In this document: one piece after another, positions 1-8,883 of the stretch
How the letters are laid out: each line of letters begins with the position of its first letter
Numbering within the stretch: the stretch's first letter is position 1
Assembly: GCF_000003605.2 (NCBI RefSeq)
Contig: NW_003149775.1
Span: 252,302 to 264,573 of the forward strand
Reading direction: 5' to 3'
DNA: 12,272 nucleotides
Source of the DNA: Saccoglossus kowalevskii
Taxonomy: Eukaryota > Hemichordata > Enteropneusta > Harrimaniidae
The notes under the pieces: generated by a model
What the model saw: the letters and a program-made list of their open reading frames with translations, nothing else
Told to the model about the DNA's origin: nothing
The model's database searches: none
Translations under genes and position numbers: made by a program

Positions 1-17
1 TCTCTCGACCTCCCTGC

Positions 18-165
18 ACCGCCACACTTGACCTCTCGGTACCGCCTCTCTCGACCTCCCTGTACCGCATCTCCCGACCTCCTTGCAAAGCCTCTCCCGA
101 CCTGTTTGCACTGCCACACTCTACCTCTCCGCACCGCCTCTCTCGATCTCCCTGCACCGCCTCTC
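18..165. repeat. Paired block: domain 1 copy of 6246-6393
   Basis: This stretch aligns to domain 3 at a constant offset of 6228 with only scattered substitutions. Shared rare variants include CACTTGACC, ATCTCCCGACCTCCT and CGACCTGTTT. Sharing of several rare variants in order shows a common segmental origin and not just common monomers. Confidence 0.85.
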
Positions 166-288
166 CCGACCTCCCTGCAATGCTACTCCCGACCTCCCTG
201 CAACGCCTCCACCACCCTCCCTGCACCACCGCACCCGACCTCTCGGTACCGCCTCTCCCGACCTACCTGCACCGCCTCACCTGACCTC

Positions 289-375
289 CCTGCACCGCCA
301 TTGCCGACCTCTCGGTACCGCATCTCTCGACCTCCCTGCATCGCCACACCTTATCTCTCGGTACCGCCACTCCCG
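289..375. repeat. Paired block: domain 1 copy of 5985-6071
   Basis: This matches domain 3 at offset 5696, a different offset from its two flanking blocks. It shares the ordered variants CATCTCTCGA, CCTGCATCGCCACACC and GGTACCGCCACTCCCGAC. The change of offset shows that domains 1 and 3 are mosaics of each other and not one simple copy. Confidence 0.75.
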
Positions 376-537
376 ACTTCTCTGTATCGCATCTCCCGAC
401 CTTCCTGCACCGGGTATCCTGACCTTTCTGCACCGCCACACCCGACATCTCTGTACCGCATCTCCCGACCTCCTTGCACCGCCTTTCCCGACCTCCTTGC
501 ACCGCCACACCCGACCTCTTGGTACCGCCTCTCCCAA
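375..537. repeat. Paired block: domain 1 copy of about 6672-6834
   Basis: This aligns to domain 3 at offset 6297. The diagnostic shared variant is GGGTATCCTGACCTTTCTG (412 and 6709), followed by about 120 bp that look almost identical. The offset differs from that of the 18-165 block by 69 bp, exactly three monomers, so three A units were gained or lost between the copies. Confidence 0.88.
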
Positions 538-639
538 CCCACTGCACAGCAATACCACTCCCTGTATCTCTGTGGTGCGCACTGCCTCTCACGACCTCCC
601 TGCATTGCCTCTCCCGACCTCCCTACATGACAACACCCA

Positions 640-870
640 CTCCCTTTATCTCCGTGGTATACACTGCATCTCCCAATATCTCTGTACCCCACTCCCGACC
701 TCCCTGCTCCGCCTCACCCGACCTAACTGCACCGCCTCTCCCTACATCCCACACAGCAATACCCACTCCATGTATCTTTGTGGTGCACACGGCCTCTCTC
801 TCGACCTATCTGCATCGCCTCTACTGACCTCCCTGCACCGCAACACCCACTTCCTTTATCTCCGTTGGGC
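640..870. repeat. Three-copy block (copy 1; others 4704-4940 and 5427-5665)
   Basis: Three places share the ordered variants CCCAATATCTCTG or CCCAACATC, a CCCACTCCCGAC-like unit, CTGCTCCGCCTCACCCGAC, an AACTGCACCGCC unit and CAGCAATACCCACT. The GCCTCACCCG-type landmark lies at 711, 4786 and about 5509. All three are in the same orientation. The copies differ by many single substitutions, so this is an older event than the 82-bp duplication at 7621. Confidence 0.8.
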
Positions 871-1051
871 GCACCACCTCTCACAACCTCCTCACTATCT
901 CGTTCGACCTCTCTGCATCGCAACACCCACTCACAGTATTAACATGGTGGACACCGCATATCCCGACCTCCCTGTACTGCCTCTCCCGACTTCCCTGCAC
1001 CGCCACATCCACTCCCTATATCTCCATGGTGCACATCGCCTCTCCCGACTT

Positions 1052-1410
1052 TCCTGAACCGCAACACCCACTCCCCTTATGTCCGTGGTGCACACCGCCT
1101 CTCCCGACCTTACTGCAATGCCCCTTCCGACCTCCCTGCCCTGCCACACCCACTCCCTGTATCTCTGTTGTTCACACCACCTCTCGTGATCTCTCTCCTC
1201 TTCCTTTCCCGACCTCCCTTCACCGCATCTCTCAAGCTCCCTGCATCGCCTCTTCTGAACTCCCTGCACCACCTCTCACAACTTCCATACACAGCCTCTC
1301 CTGACCTCTATGCACCACCACATCCACACTTTGTATCTCCCTTGTGCACACTGCCTATCCCGACCTCCATGCACCGCCACACCCACTTCCTGTATCTTCG
1401 TGGTGCACAC
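1052..1410. repeat. Paired block: copy of 2619-3060 region with one 82-bp unit missing
   Basis: Offset to the second copy is 1567 at the GAACCGCAACACCC landmark (1056 and 2623) and still 1567 at 1145/2712. It becomes 1648 at the GTTGTTCACACC landmark. The 81-bp jump is one 82-bp unit (present at 2712-2793, missing here) combined with a 1-bp loss in the other copy (CTGTAATCTG against CTGTATCTCTG). Shared rare variants are CTCAAGCTCCCTGCATCG and ACACTTTGTATCTCCCTTG. Confidence 0.88.
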
Positions 1411-2268
1411 CGCCTCTCTCGACAACCTTGCACCGCCTCTCTCGACCTCCCTCCACCGCCACACCCACTCCCTGTATCTCCGTGGGGCACACCCCTCTCC
1501 CGATCTCCCTGCACCGACTCTCCCGACCTCCCCGCAGCACCTCTCCCGAGGTACTGCACCAACCAGACCAACTTCCTATATATCCGTGGTGCACACCTCC
1601 TCTTCCGACCTCCCTGCACCGCCTATATCGACCTCTCTGCACTGCAACACTCACTCCCTTTATCTATGTTGTGCACACCCCCTCACCCGACAGTCCTCCA
1701 CCGCCTCTCCCGACCTCCCTGCACTGCCACATCCACTCCCTTTATCTCCGTGCTGCACACCGCCTCTCCCGACAACCCTGCACCACCTCCTCCGATCTCC
1801 CTGCACCACCACACCTACTCCCTGTATCTCTTTGTTGCACACCCCTCTTCCGATCTTTCTACACAGCCTTCCCGACCTCCCTTCACCGCTTTTCCCGAGC
1901 TCCCTGCTCCACCTCTCCCGACCTCCCTGCACCACCAGAACCACTACATGTATCTCTGTGGTGCACACCCTATTTCCGATCTTTCTGCACAGCCTCTTCC
2001 AAACTCTCTTCACCGTCTCTCCCGACCTCCCTGCTCCACTTCTCCCGACCTTCCTGCACCAACACAACCACTCCTTTTATATCAGTGGTGCACACCGCCT
2101 CTCCCGAACTCCCTGAACCACAACACCCACTCCCTTTATCTCCGTGGTGCAAACCGACTCTTCCGACCTCCTTCTACCGCCTCTCCAGACCTCCCTGCAA
2201 TGCCATGCCCACTCTTTTTTATCTCCATGGTGCACACCACTGCTCTCGACCTCCATGCCCCGCCTCTC
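1351..2268. repeat. Long paired block: copy of 11302-12270
   Basis: The block aligns to the end of the window for about 0.9 kb. The offset is 9951 at 1351-1490, 9929 at 1861 and 10011 at 2057. The steps are a 22-bp deletion and an 82-bp insertion in the right-hand copy. Shared rare variants in order are GTGGGGCACACC, ACCAACCAGACCAACTTCCT, TTATCTATGTTGTGCAC, CCTATTTCCGATCTTTCTG, CACCAACACAACCACTCC and GTGCAAACCGACTC or GTGCAAGCCGACTC. Confidence 0.92.
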
Positions 2269-2618
2269 CCGACCTCCCAGCACCGCCACACCCATTCCCT
2301 GTATCTCTTTGGTGCACACTGCCTCTCCTGATATCCCTGCAATGCCTCTTCCGACCCCTCTGTACCGCCACATTCACTCCCTTTGTCTCTGTGGTGAACA
2401 CCGCCTCTCCCGACAACCCTGCACCACCTCCCCCAACCTCTCAGCACCACCACACCTGTATCTCTGTGGTGCACACCCCTCTTCCGATCTTTCTGCACAG
2501 CCTCTCCGGACCTCCCTTCACCGCCTCTCCCGACCTCCCTGCTTCAACTCTCCTGACCTCCCTGCACCGCCACATCCACTGCCTTTATCTCCGTGGTGCA
2601 CACCGCCTCTTCTGACCT

Positions 2619-2998
2619 CCCTGAACCGCAACACCCACTCCCCTTATCTCCGTGGTGCACACCGCCTCTCCCGACCTTACTGCAATGCCTCTTCCGACCT
2701 CCTTGCCCTGCCACACCCACTCCCTGTATCTCCGTGGTCCACACCGCCGCTCCCGAGCTCCATGCACCGCCTCTCTCGACCTCTCGGCACCGTCACACCC
2801 ACTCCCTGTAATCTGTTGTTCACACCACCTCTCGTGATCTCCCACCTCTTCCTTTCCCGACCTCCCTTCACCGCCTCTCTCAAGCTCCCTGCATCGCCTC
2901 TACTGAACTCCCTGCACCGCCTCTCCCGACTTCCATACACAGCCTCTCCGGACCTCTATGCACCACCACATCCACACTTTGTATCTCCCTTGCGCACA
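2619..2998. repeat. Paired block: copy of 1052-1350 that keeps the extra 82-bp unit
   Basis: Partner of the 1052-1410 block. The extra unit at 2712-2793 holds the subtype GTCCACACCGCCGCTCCCGA followed by CTCTCGGCACCGTC. That subtype recurs near 3494, 7232, 8415 and 11039. Confidence 0.85.
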
Positions 2999-3890
2999 CT
3001 GCCCCTCCCGACCGACCTCCACTACCTCTCCCAACCACTCTGCACCGCCACATGCGACCTCCCTGCATGGCCTCTCTTGACCTCCCTGTACTGCCTCTCC
3101 CGACATCCATGCACCGCCACACCCACTTCCTGTATCTCCATGGTGCACACCGCCTCTCTCGAAAACCTTGCACCCCCTCTCCCGAGCTCCCTGCTTCGCC
3201 TCTTCCGAACTAACTGCACCGCTTCTCCCACCCCACTGCACAGCAATACCCACTTCCTGTATGTCTGTGGTGCACACCGCCTCTCCCTACCTCTCTGAAC
3301 CGCCTCTTCTGACCTCGTCTGCACCGCCACATCCACTCCCTATATCTCCATGGTGTACACTGCCTCTAACGACCTCCCTGAACCGCAACACCCACTTCCT
3401 TTGTCTCTGTGGGCAACACCGCCTCTCCCGACCTCCCTGCAACGCCTCTTCCGACCTCCCTGCACCGCCACGCCCACTCCCTGTATCTCCGTGGTCCACA
3501 CTGCCGCTCCCGAGCTCCATGCACCGCATCACACGATCTCTCGGCACCGTCACACTTACTCCCTGTATCTCTGTTGTTCACACCGCCTCTCCCGATCTCC
3601 CTACACTTCCTCTCCTGACCTCCCTTCACCGCCTCTCTCAAGCTCCCTGCAACGCCTCTTCCGAACTCCCTGCACCACCTCTCCCGACTTCCACACACAG
3701 CCACACCCACTTCCTGTATCTCCGTGGTGCACACCGCCTCTCCCGACCTTCTTGTACTGCCTCTCCCGACCTCCATGCACCGCCACACCCACTTCCTGTA
3801 TCTTCGTGGTGCACACCGCCTCTCTCGACAACCTTGCACCGCCTCTCCCGACCTCCCTCCACCGCCACACCCACTCCCTGTATCTCCGTG
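2779..3890. repeat. Long paired block: copy of 10478-11435
   Basis: About 1.1 kb is collinear with the right part of domain 4. The offset is about 7699 at first, 7687 after a 12-bp indel near 3010 (the left copy has an extra CCCGACCGACCT) and 7545 after a 142-bp indel between about 3330 and 3476. The last is close to one 59-bp plus one 82-bp unit (141). Shared markers include CTCTCGTGATCTC, TCTTCCTTTCCCGACC, ACTACCTCTCCCAACCACTC and GCACCGCATCACACGA. Confidence 0.9.
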
Positions 3891-3896
3891 GTGCAC

Positions 3897-4460
3897 ACCC
3901 CTCTTCCGATCTTTCTGCACAACCTCTCCCGACCTCCCTTCACCGCCTCTCCCGACCTCCCTGCTCCACCTCTCCCGACCTCCCTGCACCGCCACATCCA
4001 CTGCCTTTATCTCCGTGGTGCACACCGCCTCTTCTGACCTCCCTGAACCGCAACACCCACTCCCATTATCTCCGTGGTGCACACCGCCTCTCCCGACCTC
4101 CTTCTACCGCCACTCCCGACCTCCCTGCTCTGCCACGCCCACTCCCTGTATCTCCGTGGTGCACACACCGCTCCCGACCTCCATGCTCCGCCTCTTCCGA
4201 CCTCCCTGCACCGCCACACCCACTCCCTGTATCTCTTTCGTCCACACCGCCGCTCCCGAGCTCCATGCACCGCCTCTCCCGACCTCCCTGCACAGCAATA
4301 CCCACTCCCTGTATCTCTGTGATGCTCACCACATCTCCCGACCTCCTCCTACCGCCTCTCCCGATCTCCCTGCACTGCCAAGGCCACTCCCTTTATCTCT
4401 GTGGTGCACACCACCGCTCTCGACCTCCATGTCCCGCCTCTCCCGACCTCCCTGCATCCC
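3897..4460. repeat. Paired block: copy of 8075-8883
   Basis: Offset is 4178 at 3901, 4177 at 4062, 4176 at 4161 and 4423 from 4291 onward. The right-hand copy therefore holds about 245 bp more between roughly 8440 and 8700, near three 82-bp units (246). Shared markers are TCTTTCGTCCACACCGCCGC, CAGCAATACCCAC, GATGCTCACCACATC or GGTGCTCACCACATC, and CTGCCAAGGCCACT or CTGCCAAGCCCACT. Confidence 0.88.
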
Positions 4461-4703
4461 CACAGCCACTCATTTTATCTCCGTTTTGCACGCCGCCTCT
4501 CCCGACCTCTTTGTACCGCCTCTCCCGACCTATATGCACCGCCACACCCGCTTCCTGTATCTCCTTGGTGCACACCCCTCTTCCGCCCTATCTGCACCGC
4601 CTCTCCCAACCTCTTTGCACAACAACACCCACTCCCTTTATCTCTGTGGTGCACAGCGCCTCTCCCAACCTCCCTGCACCGCCTCTCCCGACCTCCCTAA
4701 CCC

Positions 4704-4940
4704 GCAACACCCACTTCCTTTATCTCCGCGGTACACACTCCCTCTCCCAACATCCCTGCACCCCCACTCCCGACCTCCCTGCTCCGCCTCACCCGACCTA
4801 ACTACACTGCCTCTCCCTACCTACCTGCACAGCAATACCCACTTCCTGTATCTCTGTGGTGTACACCGCCTCTCTCAACCTCTCTGCATCGCCTCTACCG
4901 ACCTCCTTGCGCCGCAATTCCCACTCCCTTTATCTCCATG
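4704..4940. repeat. Three-copy block (copy 2)
   Basis: Aligns to 640-870 at an offset of about 4075 and to copy 3 at about 723 bp further on. The two neighbouring copies, 2 and 3, suggest a roughly 720-bp local duplication inside domain 2. Confidence 0.8.
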
Positions 4941-5144
4941 ATGTTCACCGCCTCTCCCGACCGCTATGAACCATCTCGTTCGACCTCCCTGCACCGCCAC
5001 ACCCACTCCCTGTTTTACTGTGGTGGATACAGCCTCTCCCGACCTCACTGCACTGCCTCTCCCGACCTCCCTGCACCACCACATCCACTCTATATATCTC
5101 CATGGTTCACACTGCCTTTCCCGACCTCCCTGCACCAACTCCCC

Positions 5145-5350
5145 GACCTCCCTGCTTCGCCTCTCCCGACCTAACTGCACAACTTCTCCCATCCCACTGC
5201 ACAGCAATACCCACTCCCTGTATGTCCGTTGTGCGCACGGCCTCTCTCGACCTATCTGCACCACAGTACTCACTCCCTTTATCTCCATGGTGCACACCGC
5301 CTCTCACGATCTCCCTGAACCGCCTCTCCCGACCTCCCTACACCACGAAA
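5145..5350. repeat. Paired block: copy of 7494-7698
   Basis: Constant offset of 2349 to 2348. Shared markers in order are CCTGCTTC, CGACCTAACTGCAC, CCCACTGCACA with CAATACC, GTGCGCAC and CTCTCACGA with CCCTGAACCGCC. The right-hand partner is the segment that then duplicated its 82-bp unit at 7621-7784. Confidence 0.85.
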
Positions 5351-5426
5351 CCCACTCCCTTTATCTTTGTGGTGCACACCGCCTCTCCCGACCTCCCTGC
5401 ATCTCCTCTCCCGTCCTCCCTACACC

Positions 5427-5665
5427 GCAACACCCACTTCCTTTATCTCCGTGGTGCACTCTGCATATCCCAACATCTCTGCACCCCTACTCCCGACTTC
5501 TCTGCTCCGTCTCATCCGAGCTAACTGCACCGCCTCTCCCTACCTCTCTGCACAGCAATACCCACTCCCTGTATCTCTGTGGTGCTCACCGCCTCTCTCG
5601 ACCTGTCTGCATCGCATCTACCGACCTCCCTGCACCGCAAAACCCACTCCCTTTATCTCCGTGGG
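5427..5665. repeat. Three-copy block (copy 3), at the edge of domain 3
   Basis: The third copy ends where the pure-A domain 3 begins. Copy 1 likewise lies close to the pure-A domain 1 but on its other side. The unit therefore accompanies the pure/mixed boundaries, though in different relative order. Confidence 0.75.
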
Positions 5666-6245
5666 GCACACCGCCTCTCCCGACCTCCCTGCACCGCCTC
5701 TCACGACCTCCCTACACCGCCACAGTCGTCCTCTCGGTACACTCTCTCCTGACCTTCCTGTACCGCATATCGCGATCTCTATCACCGCCTCCCTCAACCT
5801 CCCTACACATCACACCTGACCTCCCTGCACCGTCTCTCTCGACCTCTCTGCCCCACCACACCCGACAGCTCTGCACCGCCACACGCGACCTCCCTTCACC
5901 ACCACACCCGACCTCTCTGTACCGCCTCTCTCAAACTCCCTGCACTGCTTCCCGCTACCTCCCTGCACCGCCACACCCGACTTCCCTGCACCGCCACAGC
6001 CGACTTCTCAGTACCGCATCTCTCGACCTCCCTGCATCGCCACACCCTATCTCTAGGTACCGCCACTCCCGACCTCTCTGCACCGCCTCTTTCGACCTCT
6101 CGTCCCCGCCACACCCGACAGCTCTGCACCACCACACCCGACCTCCTCCCGGAACCGCCTCTCTCGACCTCCCTTCACCGCCACCGCCGACCTCTCCATA
6201 CCGCCTCTATCGAACTCCCTACACTGCCGCTCTCGACCTCCCTGC

Positions 6246-6393
6246 ACCGCCACACTTGACCTCTCGGTACCGCCTCTCTCGACCTCCCTGTACCGCATCT
6301 CCCGACCTCCTCGCAACGCCTCTCCCGACCTGTTTACACCGCCACACCCTACCTCTCCGTACCGCCTCTCTCGACCTCCCTGTACCGGCTATC
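6246..6393. repeat. Paired block: domain 3 copy of 18-165
   Basis: Partner of 18-165, in the same orientation. It differs mainly by single-base changes such as CTCCTCGCAACG against CTCCTTGCAAAG. Confidence 0.85.
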
Positions 6394-6671
6394 CCGACCT
6401 CCCTGCACCGCCACACCCGACCTCTCTGTAACGCATCTCCCGACCTCTCTGCACCGCCTCTCCCGACCTTTCTGCACCGCCACACCCGACCTTTCGGTAC
6501 CTTATCTCCCGACCTCTCTGCGCCGCCATACCCTACCTCTCAGTACCGTTTCTCCCGACCTCCCTTTACCGCATCTCCCGACCTCTCGGTACCGCCTCTC
6601 CCGACCTCCCTGCACCGCCTCTCTCGACCTCCCTGCACCCCCACACTCGACCTCTCGGTACTGTCTCTCCC

Positions 6672-6834
6672 GACCTGTCTGTACCGCATCTCCCGACCTT
6701 CCTGCTCTGGGTATCCTGACCTTTCTGCACCGCCACACCCGACATCTCTGTACCGCATCTCCCGACCTCCTTGCACCGCCTTTCCCGACCTCCTTGCACC
6801 GCCACACCCGACCTCTTGGTACCGCCTCTCCCGA
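6672..6834. repeat. Paired block: domain 3 copy of 375-537
   Basis: Partner of 375-537, in the same orientation. After it domain 3 goes on with more A monomers, whereas domain 1 passes at once into the first B element. Confidence 0.85.
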
Positions 6835-7493
6835 CCTCCCTGCACCGCCACACCCAACCTCCTTGCACCACCTATACCGAATTTCCTGTACCACCTTCCT
6901 GACCTCCTAGCCCCGCCTATCTCGATATCCCTGCACTGCCACACCTGACATATCATGACCTCTGCACCATCTCGTTCGACCTCTCTGCACTGTCACACCC
7001 ACTCCCTGTATTACCGTGGTGAACACTGCCTCTTCCGACCTCCCTGCACTGCCTCTCATGACCTCACTGCACCACCACATCCACTCCCTATATCTCCATG
7101 GTGCACACCACTTCTCCCGACCTCCCTGAACCGTAACACCCACTCCCTTTATCTCCGTGGTGCACACCGCCTCTCGCGACCTCCCTGCAACGCCTCTTCC
7201 GACCTCCCTACACCGCCACACCCACACTCTGTATCTCTGTGGTCCGCACTGCCGCACCCGAGCTCCATGCACCACCTCTCCCGACCTCTCGGCACCATCA
7301 CACCCACTCCCCGTATCTCTGTTGTTCACATCGCCTCCACTGCCTCTCCCGACCTCCCTTCACTGCCTCTCTCAACCTCCCTGCAACGCCTCTCCCGACC
7401 TCCTTGCACCGCCTCTCACGACCTCTCTGCCCCGTCACACCCTATCTTCGTGGTGCACATTGCCTCTTCCGACCTCCCTGCATCCCCTCTCCC

Positions 7494-7698
7494 GACCTCC
7501 CTGCTTCACCTCTTCCGACCTAACTGCACCGCCTCTCCCACCCCACTGCACAACAATACCACTGCCTGTATCTCCGTGGTGCGCACCGCCTCTCTCGATC
7601 TATCTGCACCACAACACCCACTCCCTTTATCTCCGTGGTGCACACCGCCTCTCACGACCTCCCTGAACCGCCTCTCCCGACCTCCCTACATGGCAACA
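7494..7698. repeat. Paired block: copy of 5145-5350
   Basis: Partner of 5145-5350, in the same orientation. A shorter related stretch recurs at 7840-7925, where the same CGACCTAACTGCACCGCC and CAATACCACTGCC variants reappear. Confidence 0.83.
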
Positions 7699-7784
7699 CC
7701 CACTCCCTTTATCTCCGTGGTGGACACCGCCTCTCACGACCTCCCTGAACCGCCTCTCCCGACCTCCCTACATGGCAACACCCA
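7621..7784. repeat. Near-perfect 82-bp tandem duplication
   Basis: Positions 7621-7702 and 7703-7784 are two complete 82-bp units (one B plus two A). I find a single difference between them, C at 7641 against G at 7723, which turns GGTGCAC into GGTGGAC. A third copy begins at 7785 and matches for about 44 bp before it diverges. This is the most homogeneous stretch I found and is probably the youngest duplication in the window. Confidence 0.93.
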
Positions 7785-8074
7785 CTCCCTTTATCTCCGT
7801 GGTGCACACCGCCTCTCACGACCTCCCTGCATCCCCTCTCCCGACCTCCCTGTTTCACCTCTTCCGACCTAACTGCACCGCCTCTCCCACCCCACTGCAT
7901 AGCAATACCACTGCCTGTATCTCCGTGGTGCACACCGCCTCTCCCGACCTCCCTGCACTGCCACATCCACTCCCTTTATCTCCGTGCTGCACACCGCCTC
8001 TCCCGACAACCCTGCACCACCTCCTCCGATTTCCCTACACCACCACACCTACTCCCTGTATCTCTGTGGTGCAC

Positions 8075-8883
8075 ACCCCTCTTCCGATATTTCTGCACAA
8101 CCTCTCCCGACCTCCCTTCACCGCCTCTCCCGACCTCCCTGCTCCACCTCTCCCGACCTCCCTGCACCGCCACATCCACTGCCTTTATCTCCGTGGTGCA
8201 CACCGCCTCTTCTGACCTCCTGAACCGCAACACCCACTCCCATTTATCTCCGTGGTGCACACCGCCTCTCCCGATCTCCTTATACCGCCTCTCCCGACCT
8301 CCGCACTGCCACGCCCACTCCCTGTATCTCCGTGGTGCACACACCGCTCCCGACCTCCATGCTCCGCCTCTTCCGACCTCCCTGCACCGCCACACCCACT
8401 CCCTGTATCTCTTTCGTCCACACCGCCGCTCCCGAGCTCCATGCACCGCCTCTCCCGACCTCTCGGCACCGTCACACCCACTCCCTGTATCACTGTTGTT
8501 CACACCACCTCTCCCGACCTTCTTGTACCGCCTCTCCTGACCTCCCTGCAACTCCCTCTTTCGACCTCCCTGCACCGCCACACCCACTCCCTGTATCTCC
8601 GTGGTCCACACCGCCGCTCCCGACCTCCCTGAACCGCAACACCCACTCCCCTTATCTCCGTGGCGCACACCGCCTCTCCCGACCTCCTTGTACCGCCTCT
8701 CCCGACCTCCCTGCACAGCAATACCCACGCCCTGTATCTCTGTGGTGCTCACCACATCTCCCGACCTCCTTCTACCGCTTCTCCCGATCTACCTGCACTG
8801 CCAAGCCCACTCCCTTTATCTCTGTGGTGCACACCACCGCTCTCGACCTCCATGTCCCGCCTCTCCCGACCTCCCAGCACCGC
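8075..8883. repeat. Paired block: copy of 3897-4460 with about 245 bp extra
   Basis: Partner of 3897-4460. It also carries small losses of 1 to 3 bp that break the 23-bp phase, for example one C missing before TGAACCGCAAC at 8221 and a short CGACCTCCGCACTGCC unit near 8300. Confidence 0.86.

Larger units (their letters stand above)
1..547. repeat. Domain 1: pure 23-bp monomer array with CGGTACCG variants
   Basis: About 24 A monomers in a row without the 36-bp B element. A monomer subtype here replaces CCCTGCACCGC with CTCGGTACCGC or close forms, creating GGTACC at 38, 245, 314, 360 and 521. The gaps between these are 207, 69, 46 and 161 bp, which are exactly 9, 3, 2 and 7 times 23, so the phase is kept without any drift. 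The domain is cut by the window start. The first B element, with core TGTATCTCTGTGG, marks its right edge near 548-575. No gene or signal is seen in it. Confidence 0.9.
548..5672. repeat. Domain 2: mixed array of 23-bp A and 36-bp B units (59/82-bp higher-order repeats)
   Basis: B elements, recognised by the core TATCTCCGTGGTGCAC and its variants, are interspersed with A monomers. Counting from the GTGG of each B core between 3350 and 4237, the spacings are 59, 82, 82, 151, 82, 82, 127, 59, 82 and 81 bp. These fit 36 + 23n (n = 1, 2, 5, 4) within one base. The usual higher-order units are therefore B+A (59 bp) and B+A+A (82 bp). GTGCAC in the B core gives a GTGCAC (ApaLI-type) site ladder. 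The last B before domain 3 has its core near 5650-5665. Despite long open frames I see no gene. Confidence 0.9.
5673..6980. repeat. Domain 3: second pure 23-bp monomer array, related to domain 1
   Basis: Between the B cores at about 5661 and 7015 lie roughly 57 A monomers and no B element. As in domain 1, GGTACC-bearing monomers recur, at 6056, 6266, 6496, 6588 and 6818. The last three gaps are 230, 92 and 230 bp, exactly 10, 4 and 10 times 23; the first is 210, that is 9 times 23 plus 3. Parts of the domain are near copies of domain 1 (see the paired blocks). By eye I saw no GGTACC in the mixed domains, so this subtype appears private to the pure-A domains. The right edge near 6960-6985 carries an atypical stretch, ACATATCATGACC, before B elements resume. 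Confidence 0.88.

Noticed and set aside
893-912. GTTCGA motif resembling the B box of a tRNA-derived SINE
   Set aside because: The motif is incomplete, no A box lies at the right distance, no cloverleaf can be drawn and there is no poly-A tail or target-site duplication.
3366-4082. Minus-strand open frame of about 240 codons, rich in G, R and E with CGGAGRSGEAV-like repeats
   Set aside because: It is the antisense reading of the same monomers. Similar frames occur along the whole window wherever no mutation has made a stop.
548-5672. CRISPR-like array (short repeats with regular spacing)
   Set aside because: There are no unique spacers: the sequence between B elements is itself repeat. Spacing varies by whole 23-bp steps, and no cas gene or leader is present.
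4966-6948. Open frame of about 660 codons crossing from the mixed array into the pure array
   Set aside because: The frame runs through two repeat domains of different structure without any change that would mark a protein, and it follows from the lack of stops in the units. Its N-terminal and C-terminal parts are simply different repeat phases.
7000-7330. HRHTH and PPC peptide motifs suggestive of zinc-finger repeats
   Set aside because: Cysteine and histidine spacing does not match a C2H2 or other zinc-finger pattern, and the motif changes frame from one unit to the next.
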